Shown here: piece by piece, positions 55,363-64,000 of the stretch | Position numbering within the stretch: the stretch's first letter is position 1 | How the letters are laid out: every line of letters begins with the position of its first letter | Source of the DNA: Streptomyces sp. NBC_01707 | Lineage (GTDB): Bacteria > Actinomycetota > Actinomycetes > Streptomycetales > Streptomycetaceae | Length of the DNA stretch: 64,000 nt | Direction of reading: 5' to 3' | NCBI RefSeq assembly: GCF_041438805.1 | Contig: NZ_CP109190.1 | Coordinates: 5,146,001-5,210,000 of the forward strand | Made by a program: the position numbers and the translations under genes | Notes under the pieces: model-generated | Database searches by the model: none | Told to the model about the DNA's origin: nothing | The model's input: the letters and a program-made list of their open reading frames with translations, nothing else

Positions 55363-56063
55363 GCGTGTCCACCTCCGCCCTTCACTCCGGCAGGATCACT
55401 GGTTCCTGTGTCGCTCGGCTCCGACGCGGGTGGGACGGATGCTCTCTGCGTCCGGTTCCTTCCGGGGCTGAGATCATCGGTCTCTCTGCCGTCGCTGCGC
55501 AGATGGACGAGCAGCGGAGCGAGCCGGGCCCGGCCCCGCGCGCAGCGGCTCTTCACCGTGCCGGTCGGCACGTCGAGGATGCGGGCGGCCTCGGCGACGG
55601 GGTAGCCCTGCATGTCCACGAGGACAAGCGCGGCGCGCTGTTCGGCGGGAAGGGTGCCGAGCGCTGCCAGAAGTTCACGGTGCAGATCCTGGCGTTCGGC
55701 CGGCGCCTCGGCGGATTCGTGAGGCTCGAGAAGCTGCTCGAGCCGCTCGGTGTCGTCGACCGGTGAGGTCTTGCGTGTAGCGGCTTTACGCACCCGGTCG
55801 AGGCATGCGTTGACAGTGATGCGGTGCAGCCAGGTGGTGACGGCCGACTGACCGCGGAAGGTGTGGGCGGCCCGGAAGGCGGAGACCAGGGCGTCCTGGA
55901 CCGCATCGGCCGCTTCCTCGCGGTCCCCCAGGGTCCGTAGTGCCACGGCCCACAGGCGGTCTCGGTGGCGTCGGACGAGCTCACCGAAAGCATCCGGTTC
56001 ACCGGCTACATGGCGAGCGAGGAGGTCTGAGTCGCTGAGTGGCTCTGACGGCTCGGAGGCCAC
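55359..56063 (-). CDS. sigM: ECF RNA polymerase sigma factor (SigM-type)
   Basis: A 234-residue ECF sigma factor. Region 2 reads DAFGELVRRHRDRLWAVALRTLGDREEAADAVQDALVSAFRAAHTFRGQSAVTTWLHRI and region 4 GTLPAEQRAALVLVDMQGYPVAEAARILDVPTGTVKSRCARGRARL. A C-terminal low-complexity tail of about 50 residues follows. The GTG at 56063 follows a GGGAGG run. The sigM/anti-sigma/trxB/trxA order equals the mycobacterial sigM locus, which is the basis of the symbol; S. coelicolor has a different gene also called sigM. A TATGCC-CTGC-GGCATA hairpin lies 50 bases upstream, of unknown role. Confidence 0.9.
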   Translation of the reverse strand: MASEPSEPLSDSDLLARHVAGEPDAFGELVRRHRDRLWAVALRTLGDREEAADAVQDALVSAFRAAHTFRGQSAVTTWLHRITVNACLDRVRKAATRKTSPVDDTERLEQLLEPHESAEAPAERQDLHRELLAALGTLPAEQRAALVLVDMQGYPVAEAARILDVPTGTVKSRCARGRARLAPLLVHLRSDGRETDDLSPGRNRTQRASVPPASEPSDTGTSDPAGVKGGGGHA

Positions 56064-56185
56064 CTCCCCTCCCTCCCTCTGTGCGTCGGGGCCGTCTGTC
56101 TATCACGATTCATATGCCCTGCGGCATAGAGATGAGGAAGATCAGTTCAGCGAGGGCTGTGGTCACCAGCAGCCGGACATGCAGC

Positions 56186-56216
56186 AGGCCGGCAGGGAAG
56201 AGGTCCCTGCCGGCCT
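56186..56216 (-). terminator. Terminator of the pseudokinase gene
   Basis: AGGCCGGCAGGGA and TCCCTGCCGGCCT form a perfect 13-bp stem with a 5-base loop, 7 bases past the stop at 56223. Confidence 0.85.
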
Positions 56217-56222
56217 GACCGG

Positions 56223-57944
56223 TCAGCCGAGTACGGAGATCTCCGAGATTCCGCCACGGAAGGAACCTGCCGACCCGTCCGGTGGGAGTTCGGTGACATG
56301 GATCAGCACGTAGCGGGTGCGTACGGGCTTGGTGAACGTCTCCTCCAGGCTGCTTCCTGCCTTGGTCAGCTTGGTGAGGCGCTGCGGGAAATCCGAAAGC
56401 GACGACGGGGCGGAGGCATCCTCGGCAGCTGCGAGCACTTCGGTCTTCTGACCGCTGCGGTACAGCTGGACCTTGATGCCTCTGACGTTCTGGACACTGC
56501 CCAGGTCAACGACTATGCCGCTGCCGTCTCTGCGGGGCGCGAGGTTCCCGAAATTCGGGTAGCCGTCGTACCTGGGGGTGATCCAGGCGGTGTCGGACTT
56601 GCCGTCGACGGCGTTCGGTGCGTCCTGCTGCTTGATTCCCGACCCGCTGGGCATGAACTCTGTCGCACCGCTGAGCCGCAGCGGCTTGGTGGGGGCGGGA
56701 GAAGCCTTGTCACCGTTCTCCGGATCCGTCTGTGTAGTTCCGGGGTCGTCCTTCTCCTTGCCGCGGTCGAGGAGCGTCTCCGCGAGCTGCCAGCTGCCGA
56801 GGCCCAGGGCCGCGATGAGGAGGGCTGACACGGCCCACTTGAGCGCCTTGCCGGTGCGACTCTCGAGCGGGGCCGGCGGTGTGGACAGCACAGGCTGTGT
56901 CACGGGGACACCGGGGCCGGCGGGCGGACGCCCGTAGCTGCCCTGCTGATAGGTCGTGCGCTGGTATTCCGGCGGAGCCGTGAAGGTGGGCTCCGGCGGC
57001 CGGATGCGGGGCATCGCCGCGACCGCCTTGGCCAGCTCGTCCGGTGTGGTGCACGGCTGCTCCTGCCGGGAGGCGGTGGCCCCGTCGTTGACGAGGGCGC
57101 GCATGGCGAGTTCGGAGAGGCCGCGGTGGACTCCCGCCCGCACCTGGTCGGGCGCGATCAGCCCCACACCCTTGGGGAGCCCGGTGAGACCGTAGGCATC
57201 GATCTCGTAGGGCCAGCGCTGCGTCAATGCGGCATAGAGCAGGGCGCCGATTGCCTCGGTGTCGGCGCGCTGCGGCCCGTCGGCGGTGATGCCGCGCAAG
57301 GCGGCGTTCACGGCGAGGCCGCGGATCCGGTACTGGCCGGTCGAGCTCCGCAGCACCGCGCCCGGTGTGAGCCTCAGATGCGCGAGGCCCTCGCGGTGCG
57401 CGGCCGCCATGGCCTGGGATACCTGGCTGACCAGCTGGTAGGCATCGTGAGCGTCCATCGGACCGGCGGCCAGCAGAGCCGTGAGCTCGGTGGCATCGGG
57501 GAGCCATTCGTGGACGACATAGACGAGGTCGTCCTCCTCGACCGCGTCGAGGACCTGCACGAAACGCGGGTCCCCGAGCAGCGCGGAGGACCGGGCCGCG
57601 GCCAGCACGGAACGGGCTCGTGGATGGTCCGCAGGGAGCAGATGTACACCCACTGCGCGGCGCAGTTTCTCGTCGACAGCACGCCAGCTGCTGAATCCGT
57701 CCAGACGGGTGACGCACTCCTCCAGCCGGTAGCGTCTCGCCAGTTTGTGACCGCTGTGCAGGTCCGGGGTCGCTGCGGCGGCTTCAGAGCTGCTTCGCTC
57801 ACCGTCCGCGTCCTGGGGGCTTACGCCCTCCGTGTCCTGGGCTTCTGTCGTCCCGTCGGTCGTGGCCTCGTCCGCCTTGGCGGTCAGCGGTTCATCACCG
57901 CTGTTGTCGGCCACGTCGACGGCAGCCGTGCTACGTTCCGCCAC
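56223..57944 (-). CDS. Membrane pseudokinase with C-terminal discoidin-like domain
   Basis: A 573-residue protein. A 70-residue acidic tail precedes a kinase-like domain (about 70-330). Key residues are missing: no Gly loop, the VAIK Lys region reads RAVGVHLL, the HRD loop is HLRLTPGAVL and DFG reads RGLAVN. One membrane helix (about 365-388, LKWAVSALLIAALGLGSWQL) and an external beta-rich module like a discoidin/F5-F8 C domain follow (SGTEF... VVDLGSVQNVRGIKVQLY). In mycobacteria the same kinase-like domain is fused to MurJ and, when phosphorylated, recruits FhaA. Here it is a separate gene downstream of murJ, with fhaA at 2.7 kb. Confidence 0.87.
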   Translation of the reverse strand: MAERSTAAVDVADNSGDEPLTAKADEATTDGTTEAQDTEGVSPQDADGERSSSEAAAATPDLHSGHKLARRYRLEECVTRLDGFSSWRAVDEKLRRAVGVHLLPADHPRARSVLAAARSSALLGDPRFVQVLDAVEEDDLVYVVHEWLPDATELTALLAAGPMDAHDAYQLVSQVSQAMAAAHREGLAHLRLTPGAVLRSSTGQYRIRGLAVNAALRGITADGPQRADTEAIGALLYAALTQRWPYEIDAYGLTGLPKGVGLIAPDQVRAGVHRGLSELAMRALVNDGATASRQEQPCTTPDELAKAVAAMPRIRPPEPTFTAPPEYQRTTYQQGSYGRPPAGPGVPVTQPVLSTPPAPLESRTGKALKWAVSALLIAALGLGSWQLAETLLDRGKEKDDPGTTQTDPENGDKASPAPTKPLRLSGATEFMPSGSGIKQQDAPNAVDGKSDTAWITPRYDGYPNFGNLAPRRDGSGIVVDLGSVQNVRGIKVQLYRSGQKTEVLAAAEDASAPSSLSDFPQRLTKLTKAGSSLEETFTKPVRTRYVLIHVTELPPDGSAGSFRGGISEISVLG

Positions 57945-58072
57945 CGTCGTTCCTGCCTCCCCATCCGTTGCGCGATGCCAGCCAGCTCTGCACAGTCACG
58001 CCAATTGTGCCCACACTCCAGCGCTATGCACGACACACAGAGACCGGCGATGGTTGTGCGGGCCGTCGGTCC

Positions 58073-60229
58073 TCAGCGTCCGAGCCGTCCGCGGACCATA
58101 CCGACCATGCCGTTGATCTCTTCGATCCGCATGCGCTTCGCAGCCACGAAGAAGACCCCCATGAGCGCGGCCCCGCCGAAGATCAACGCGACCAGCGAAC
58201 CGAGGGCACCCTCGCCCAGGCCCAGCAGGAGGGCGAAGCCCACGCCACCGCCGATGACCGCTGCGGGGATCGCCGCCAGGCACAGGCGGGCGTACGTACG
58301 CACGACATGGGCGCCGTCCAGGTCGCCGCCCAGCCGGTTGCGCAGTCGACGCCAGGCGATGCCCACGCCGACGGCGTAGGCCAGCCCGTACGAGGCCGCC
58401 ATGCCGACGACCGCCCACTGGGCCGGAAGGACCACGTAGCAGAGAGCGGAGACGGCAGCGTTGACCCCGGCGACGATGACCGTGTTGTAGAACGGCGTGC
58501 GGGTGTCCTCGTACGCGTAGAAGCCGCGCAGCACGACGTACTGCACGGAGTACGGGATGAGGCCGAGTCCGAACGCCATCAGGATGAAGCCCATGGACCG
58601 GGCCGCCTCGGTGCCGCTGGACGAGTACAGCAGGGTGCACATCGGGACGCCGAGCGCGAGAAACGCGAAAGCCACCGGAACGATGGCCACGGCGGAGTTG
58701 CGGAGCCCCTGGGAGATGTCGTCACGGACCGCGCCGGGGTCGTTGTCGTGGGCGGCACGGGAGATACGGGGCAGCAGGGCCGCCATGACCGAGACGGTGA
58801 TGATCGCCTGCGGCATTCCCCAGATCAGCTGGGCGTTGGAGTAGGCGAGGAAACCCGCGCCATTCCTGCCGGAAGCCTTCCCGGCCGCTGTCGCCAGCTG
58901 CGTGACGACCAGGACACCGGCCTGGTTGGCGAAGACGAACAGGACGGTCCACTTGGCCAGCTTGACCGTCTTACCGAGGCCGTGGCCCTTCCAGTCGAAG
59001 CGCGGACGGAAGCGGAAGCCGGCCTCGCGCAGATACGGAATCATCGCCAGGGCCTGGACGACCAGACCGAGCAGCGTGCCGATACCCAGCAGCCGGATGC
59101 CCTCCGGCGGAATCGTCTGCACACCCATGTGGGATTCGGCCGAGGTGCCGTAGACCCAGATGAACATGCCGAACGTGAAGATCATGACGATGTTGTTGAG
59201 GACCGGGGTCCACATCATCGCGCCGAACCTGCCGCGTGCGTTCAGGATCTGGCCCATCACCACATGCACGCCCATGAAGAAGATGGTGGGCAGGCAGTAC
59301 CGGGCAAACGTGGTGGCGACGTTGTCGGCCGCAGGATCGTTCGCGATCGTGCTCGACATCAGGTGGATCAACAGAGGGGCGGCGAAGACGGCGATCGCCA
59401 CGATCACGCCGAGCGCGACCATCACAAGGGTCAGCAGACGGTTGGCGTAGGCCTCGCCACCGTCCTCGTCGTCCTTCATGGAACGGACGAGCTGTGGAAC
59501 GAAGACCGAGTTGAGTCCGCCGCCGACGGTGAGGATGTAGATCATTGTCGGCAGCGTGTACGCGATGGTGAAACTGTCACCGAGCAGCGCCGCACCCAGC
59601 GCAGCGGTGATCACCAGGCTGCGTACGAATCCGGTGAGTCGGGACACCAGGGTGCCGGCCGCCATCACCGCGCTGGACTTCAACAGGCTGGAGGCCCGGC
59701 CGCCGGACTTCGGCGGGGCGGGCGCCGGATCCGGTTCGGGCTCGGGCGGAACGGGGGGCCCGGCCGGCCCCTCCTGGTCCCGGAACAGGTGCGCGAACGC
59801 GTCCGGTCCCTCGTGGCCCTCGGACGCCTGGGTGACGAGGTCGTCGACGCCGACGAACTGGGTGGTTGCCGCGTCTTCGCCGTACGGCAGGTGCCGGGAC
59901 GGACCGGCGGGCTCGGGCGGCGGGGTCTGCGCCCAGATGCGCGGATCGGGGGCGTACTGCGCCGCGGGCGGCTGCTGGTAGAGCGGCTGCGGTTGCTGGT
60001 ATGTGCCCGGGGGCGGGGGCGGGTGTGCGGCGCGGTCGTACAGCACCTCCGCCACCGGGTCCTGGGCGGAGAGGTCCTGGGCGCGGTAGGGATCGCGGTT
60101 GTACGCGTCCTGGAGGTACGGGTCCGGCGCGGGATCCACCCGCCTCGGGTCCGAAGGCGTCGCGGATCCATCGGAGGGCCCGGCTCCGCCCGCACCCTGA
60201 CCGCGGTCACCGTCGTACGGCGCGTTCAT
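58073..60229 (-). CDS. murJ: Lipid II flippase MurJ (MviN)
   Basis: A 718-residue MOP-superfamily membrane protein. A Pro/Gln/Tyr-rich cytoplasmic tail of about 175 residues precedes the roughly 14-helix core, starting SSAVMAAGTLVSRLTGFVRSLVITAALGAALLGDSFTIAYTLPTMIYILTVGGGLNSVFVPQL-type sequence. ILNARGRFGAMMWTPVLNNIVMI and AVIPVAFAFLALGVPM also fit. MurJ exports lipid II across the membrane. The long N-terminal tail may be a phosphorylation target of PknB. The ATG is at 60229; the pseudokinase gene follows after 128 bases. Confidence 0.95.
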   Translation of the reverse strand: MNAPYDGDRGQGAGGAGPSDGSATPSDPRRVDPAPDPYLQDAYNRDPYRAQDLSAQDPVAEVLYDRAAHPPPPPGTYQQPQPLYQQPPAAQYAPDPRIWAQTPPPEPAGPSRHLPYGEDAATTQFVGVDDLVTQASEGHEGPDAFAHLFRDQEGPAGPPVPPEPEPDPAPAPPKSGGRASSLLKSSAVMAAGTLVSRLTGFVRSLVITAALGAALLGDSFTIAYTLPTMIYILTVGGGLNSVFVPQLVRSMKDDEDGGEAYANRLLTLVMVALGVIVAIAVFAAPLLIHLMSSTIANDPAADNVATTFARYCLPTIFFMGVHVVMGQILNARGRFGAMMWTPVLNNIVMIFTFGMFIWVYGTSAESHMGVQTIPPEGIRLLGIGTLLGLVVQALAMIPYLREAGFRFRPRFDWKGHGLGKTVKLAKWTVLFVFANQAGVLVVTQLATAAGKASGRNGAGFLAYSNAQLIWGMPQAIITVSVMAALLPRISRAAHDNDPGAVRDDISQGLRNSAVAIVPVAFAFLALGVPMCTLLYSSSGTEAARSMGFILMAFGLGLIPYSVQYVVLRGFYAYEDTRTPFYNTVIVAGVNAAVSALCYVVLPAQWAVVGMAASYGLAYAVGVGIAWRRLRNRLGGDLDGAHVVRTYARLCLAAIPAAVIGGGVGFALLLGLGEGALGSLVALIFGGAALMGVFFVAAKRMRIEEINGMVGMVRGRLGR

Positions 60230-60278
60230 CGATACCCCACCTCATTGTCCCCGGCCGACCGGCCACGACAGACATCGC

Positions 60279-62576
60279 TCAACGGTCCACTTTCTCACCC
60301 GTGCCCGAAGGCTCCCCGCTTTCCGGACCGGTGTCCGGCGTCGGGTCACTCGGCTGCTCGGGTTCACCGCCGTCGCCTCCGGACGGGCCGTCCGCGTTGG
60401 CACGCTTGCGATGGGTGTACATCCTGATGCCCGCGAGGACCAGCAGCAACAGTCCGCCCGCGATCACCAGCAGCACGGTCGGTGTGACCTCGGAGACCTT
60501 CACCGTGAAGGTCATCTCCTCGCCGTACGGCGTGCCGTCCTCGGTGTAGAGCTGCGCCCTCACCTGCACCTGGCCGTTGGCGTTTGCCGAGGCGTCGAAC
60601 TTCACGGACTGGCTGTGGCCGCCCGCGATGCGGATCGGCTTCTCCGCCACCGCGCTGCCGTCGTTCAGCCTGAGCCGAGTCGCGTTGTCCGACTTCAGCC
60701 GGAGAACAAGATGATCGACACCCTGCACCAGCTTGTTCTGCACCGTCACCGGGATGGTGGCGCTGCGGCCGGACAGGGTGACGTCCGACTTGGAGATGAG
60801 TTGCACCTCGTTGGTGAGGCCGTGCAGATACGTGCGAACCGCGTCCCGGTACTGCTGTGCTTCCAGCGGCCTGCCACGCCACGAGGTCGACATGGACCGG
60901 TTGATCGCGTTGCCGAAGGGGGTTACGACCCGCTCGGGCTGGGTGAGGATGACCCGGAAGCTGTCGAGCGAGGCCTGGGTGGCCTTGATGTCCTGGAAGG
61001 CCTGGGTGGGCAGCTCCTGGCTGCGGAGCTTCCTCGGGTACTGGGAAGTCCCGGGAACCCTCGTCGTCGCGTCGGCGTCCGGCTTCGCCTCGGCCGCGTC
61101 CACCAGGTCGAGGGGCTGAGTCCACCGTTCGTCGTCGAGGGCGTGCAGGGCGCGCGCCATCGACTGTGCCTGAGCGGCGGTCGGCATCCTCTGCGGTGCC
61201 ACGACGATGCTGCGCTCGTCGTCCGTGTCCTGGTCGTTCAGCGCCAGGGTCGTGGCGAGGAACTTCTGAACGGCGAGGGTGGAATTCCCCGCATTCGACA
61301 TGTCGCCCTCGAAGGCCCTGGAGAGCCGGTAGTCGGCGACGACAGCGGTGGTGCCGCCACCGATCGGCCGGGCCGCACTCGGCGTGTACGGCAGCCCTCC
61401 GGTCTCCTGGAGGCTGTCGCTGCGGGCGATCACGTTGTGCGCACCGGCCGATGTGGCGACATCGACGATCGACGGATCGATGGCGCCTTCGACCGGCCAC
61501 GCGAAGTCCGTGGACGGCTTCACGTGCAGGACGGTCTCCACCGTCGGGCTGGCCACCTCGGTGGCGTTCTGCAGGTGGCTGAGGCTTCCCGAGACGTTCT
61601 TTCCGCGGTGGGCGAGGGATGCCAGATCCGGGTCGGCGAACGGCAGCGCGACGACCTTGTCGTCCGCCACGGCTGACTCCAGCTGGGTGAGCCACTGCTT
61701 GGCGACGACCTGGTTCTTTCCGGCGATGGTGGTGTCACCGACTCTGACGCGGTAGCTCTTCGTCATCGCGTCGACGCCGGCCAGCAGGTCCGGGTCGATC
61801 ACCCAGGTCACGGGCAGCTGCCTGCCCAGCGAGACCATCTGCTCGAGGCGCCCGCCCGGAGCGAGCTCCGCGGCGAGGTCGTCGTCCGCGAAAACCGGGG
61901 TCTGTTGCTCGTCGGAACCCGTCTCGGCAGTGAGGTGGGCCGACGCGATCAGCGGCCAGAGATAGGTGATCCGGGTCCTGGAATCACTCTCGTTCTGCTG
62001 CCAGGGAAGAAAGGTGCGCTCGATGCCGAGCACCTGCTCGTACGGGACACGGGAGGTCTGTCCGGACAGCGAGACACCGAACTGGTAGACACCGGCGTCG
62101 TCGAGCCCCAGTTTTCCGACGGGCACGGACAGCGTGAAGTTCTGCGTGATCCCGGACGGGAGCTTCGCGATCTTCAGTGTGTACTTGCCGCCGATCGCCG
62201 CCGGATCGCTTCCGGGGACATACCCGGTGCGTTCTGCTGCCGTGTCGATGGATGTCCTGCCGAACAGTCGCGGCCCCACCCGCAGGTCGACCCGGGCATC
62301 GGTGACCGTTTCCTTGCTCCTGTTGGTCAACGTGCCGGAGACAGTGAGTGTGTCCCCCTTCACCGGCGCGCTGGGGGCCAGGGAGTCCAGGGTCACGTCA
62401 ACGGTGCTGGAGCCGGACGGAGCCTTGCTCGCCTCGTCGGCCTGCGCCCCGGGCACGGCCGGACCGGCGAGCAGAGTGGCGACGAGCGGCGCTCCGAGGA
62501 TCACGGAGGCTGTGCGCCGCAGCCACCGGCGGGCAGGAGAGTGACTGATCCCCTGAATGTCTGCCGCCTCGGCCAC
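60279..62576 (-). CDS. DUF6049 family surface protein
   Basis: A 765-residue secreted, anchored protein. The signal sequence is VILGAPLVATLLAGPAVPGAQA, after a basic leader RRWLRR. The external part has beta-sandwich segments (TLTVSGTLTNRSKETVTDARVDLRVGPRL) and a central domain with WVIDPDLLAGVDAM. A C-terminal helix (about 700-720, VLLVIAGGLLLLVLAGIRMY) and a Pro/Gly/Glu tail follow. The mycobacterial homologue sits next to mviN too. Activity is unknown; context suggests a role in wall assembly. GTG 62576 starts the frame. Confidence 0.88.
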   Translation of the reverse strand: MAEAADIQGISHSPARRWLRRTASVILGAPLVATLLAGPAVPGAQADEASKAPSGSSTVDVTLDSLAPSAPVKGDTLTVSGTLTNRSKETVTDARVDLRVGPRLFGRTSIDTAAERTGYVPGSDPAAIGGKYTLKIAKLPSGITQNFTLSVPVGKLGLDDAGVYQFGVSLSGQTSRVPYEQVLGIERTFLPWQQNESDSRTRITYLWPLIASAHLTAETGSDEQQTPVFADDDLAAELAPGGRLEQMVSLGRQLPVTWVIDPDLLAGVDAMTKSYRVRVGDTTIAGKNQVVAKQWLTQLESAVADDKVVALPFADPDLASLAHRGKNVSGSLSHLQNATEVASPTVETVLHVKPSTDFAWPVEGAIDPSIVDVATSAGAHNVIARSDSLQETGGLPYTPSAARPIGGGTTAVVADYRLSRAFEGDMSNAGNSTLAVQKFLATTLALNDQDTDDERSIVVAPQRMPTAAQAQSMARALHALDDERWTQPLDLVDAAEAKPDADATTRVPGTSQYPRKLRSQELPTQAFQDIKATQASLDSFRVILTQPERVVTPFGNAINRSMSTSWRGRPLEAQQYRDAVRTYLHGLTNEVQLISKSDVTLSGRSATIPVTVQNKLVQGVDHLVLRLKSDNATRLRLNDGSAVAEKPIRIAGGHSQSVKFDASANANGQVQVRAQLYTEDGTPYGEEMTFTVKVSEVTPTVLLVIAGGLLLLVLAGIRMYTHRKRANADGPSGGDGGEPEQPSDPTPDTGPESGEPSGTGEKVDR

Positions 62577-62759
62577 GCGCCCGTCCGTCCCTCGTCGTAG
62601 TCAGCTGCTGTCGATCGTTGTCCGTTGCTGCGTCCCCGCATGGTAACGATGTGCGCGGGGGCCACGTGCTCGGGAGTGCGCTTGATGATCGGGAGAGTCT
62701 TGCAGGGCGAAAAGAAACGATGACGCCCGGGCCGGTCCGGGCACGTACCCTTTTCTGTT

Positions 62760-64000
62760 GTGCCGAACGCCAATGAAGACATTTCCAGTGCCCTGACCCA
62801 GGTGCAGCACCGCGCAGTCAGTGAACTGCTGCGGGTGTCCCCGGTCGCCGACGACCTCGCCCGCCGTTTCCAGGATGCCGGATTCAGTCTCGCCCTGGTT
62901 GGCGGCTCGGTCCGGGACGCGCTTCTCGGCAGGCTGGGGAACGACCTGGACTTCACCACCGATGCCCGCCCCGAGGACGTCCTGAAGATCGTCCGTCCGT
63001 GGGCGGACTCGGTGTGGGAGGTCGGTATCGCCTTCGGCACGGTGGGGTGTCAGAAGAACGGCTACCAGATCGAAGTCACCACATATCGGTCGGAGGCGTA
63101 CGACAGGACCTCGCGCAAGCCGGAGGTTTCCTACGGCGACTCCATCGAGGAAGACCTGGTTCGCCGCGATTTCACGGTCAACGCGATGGCCGTCGCACTG
63201 CCGCAGAAGGAATTCATCGACCCGCACGGCGGCCGCGAGGACCTGGCGGAGCGTGTGCTGCGCACCCCTGGGACGGCCGAGGAGTCGTTTTCCGACGACC
63301 CGCTGCGGATGCTGCGCGCCGCACGCTTCGCCGCGCAGTTGGACTTCGATGTCGCCACCGATGTGGTCACCGCGATGACTGAGATGGCAGGACGCATCGA
63401 GATCGTCTCCGCCGAACGGGTGCGTGAGGAGCTCAACAAGCTGCTGCTCTCCGCTCACCCTCGGAAGGGTCTTGGCTTGCTGGTCTCCACGGGACTGGCG
63501 CAGCAGGTACTGCCGGAGCTGCCCGCACTGCGACTTGAAAGTGACGAGCATCACCGTCACAAGGATGTCTACGAGCACTCGCTGACCGTCCTGGAGCAGG
63601 CGATCGATCTGGAGGAGGACGGACCCGACCTCACTCTGCGCCTCGCGGCGCTGCTCCATGACATCGGCAAGCCGCGGACCCGGCGCTTCGAGAAGGACGG
63701 GCGCGTCTCGTTCCATCACCACGAGGTGGTGGGCGCCAAGATGGTCAAGAAGCGAATGGCTGAGCTCAAGTACTCCAACGACATGATCAAGGATGTCGCG
63801 AAGCTGGTGGAGCTGCATCTGCGCTTCCACGGCTACGGCGACGGGGAGTGGACCGACTCCGCAGTTCGCCGGTATGTGCGTGATGCGGGTCCGCTGCTGG
63901 AGCGGCTCCACAAACTGACCCGCTCTGACTGCACGACGCGGAACAAGCGCAAGGCCGGTGCCCTCTCGCGGACGTATGACGCACTTGAGGAGCGTATTGC
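62760..64000 (+). CDS. cca: CCA tRNA nucleotidyltransferase (cut by window edge)
   Basis: At least 413 residues, open at the right edge. The nucleotidyltransferase head has LVGGSVRDALLGRLGNDLDFTTDA, RRDFTVNAMAV and FSDDPLRMLRAARFAAQLDF. The HD domain follows with HRHKDVYEHSLTVLEQ and LLHDIGKP. It adds or repairs the 3' CCA of tRNAs, needed here because the three tRNA genes in the window encode no CCA. GTG 62760 lacks a Shine-Dalgarno site, while TACCCT (62746-62751) lies eight bases upstream, so a leaderless start is likely. A TTG two bases upstream is out of frame. Confidence 0.93.
   Translation, partial: MPNANEDISSALTQVQHRAVSELLRVSPVADDLARRFQDAGFSLALVGGSVRDALLGRLGNDLDFTTDARPEDVLKIVRPWADSVWEVGIAFGTVGCQKNGYQIEVTTYRSEAYDRTSRKPEVSYGDSIEEDLVRRDFTVNAMAVALPQKEFIDPHGGREDLAERVLRTPGTAEESFSDDPLRMLRAARFAAQLDFDVATDVVTAMTEMAGRIEIVSAERVREELNKLLLSAHPRKGLGLLVSTGLAQQVLPELPALRLESDEHHRHKDVYEHSLTVLEQAIDLEEDGPDLTLRLAALLHDIGKPRTRRFEKDGRVSFHHHEVVGAKMVKKRMAELKYSNDMIKDVAKLVELHLRFHGYGDGEWTDSAVRRYVRDAGPLLERLHKLTRSDCTTRNKRKAGALSRTYDALEERI

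Noticed and set aside
57968..60427. A long plus-strand frame across murJ.
   Set aside because: Antisense codon-bias shadow of murJ; composition is His/Asp/Arg-rich and has no family features.

Overview
This is the replication-origin region of a high-GC actinobacterial chromosome, almost certainly a Streptomyces. The signs are about 70% GC with strong third-position GC bias, many GTG starts, a large non-coding oriC between dnaN and dnaA full of DnaA boxes, and five 14-bp parS palindromes (GTTTCACGTGAAAC). Lineage markers agree: class E sortases, CrgA, DLW-39 and an RsmG-ParA-ParB block. Gene order matches the S. coelicolor SCO384x-389x region as I recall it. The right half also matches the dnaA-to-pcnA order of mycobacteria.

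Layout. 1-2.2 kb: a cut-off YhgE/Pip-like membrane protein, a MarR regulator, an HxlR regulator and an FMN azoreductase. 2.2-10.8 kb: parS, tRNA-Leu(CAG), then the growth and division operon fhaA-fhaB-pstP-rodA-pbpA-pknB. 11-12 kb: an isolated Mrr-type nuclease fused to an antirepressor-like N-terminus. 12-17 kb: three class E sortases, pabA, a small membrane protein, a DUF881 protein and crgA. 17.0-17.2 kb: a DnaA-box cluster far from oriC. 17.3-20 kb: rhomboid protease, cyclophilin and a DUF5324 protein. 20-25.4 kb: a polar amino-acid ABC transporter, a PLP basic amino-acid decarboxylase and a divergent LysR gene with a leaderless-type promoter. 25.5-32.8 kb: tRNA-Ala and tRNA-Ile flanking an HTH gene, a membrane Ser/Thr kinase, two related surface proteins (one with a VWA domain), DLW-39 and small membrane proteins.

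32.9-45.6 kb: DUF3566, gyrA, gyrB, dciA, recF, gnd, dnaN, oriC and dnaA, all on the minus strand. 45.9-51.9 kb: rpmH-rnpA-yidD-yidC-jag-rsmG-parA-parB on the plus strand. 52-57.9 kb: a GNAT protein, trxA and trxB (with a SigR-type promoter), a zinc-finger anti-sigma factor, an ECF sigma factor and a pseudokinase. 58-64 kb: murJ, a DUF6049 surface protein and the start of the CCA-adding enzyme, cut by the window edge.

Together the genes couple replication initiation (DnaA, DnaN, RecF, DciA, gyrase), origin segregation (ParAB-parS), peptidoglycan growth (RodA, PbpA, MurJ) under PknB/PstP/FhaA control, and surface protein attachment (sortases). No CRISPR array, insertion sequence or prophage was seen. 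The least explained parts are the antirepressor-Mrr fusion, the kinase/VWA block between two tRNA genes, and the remote DnaA-box cluster.
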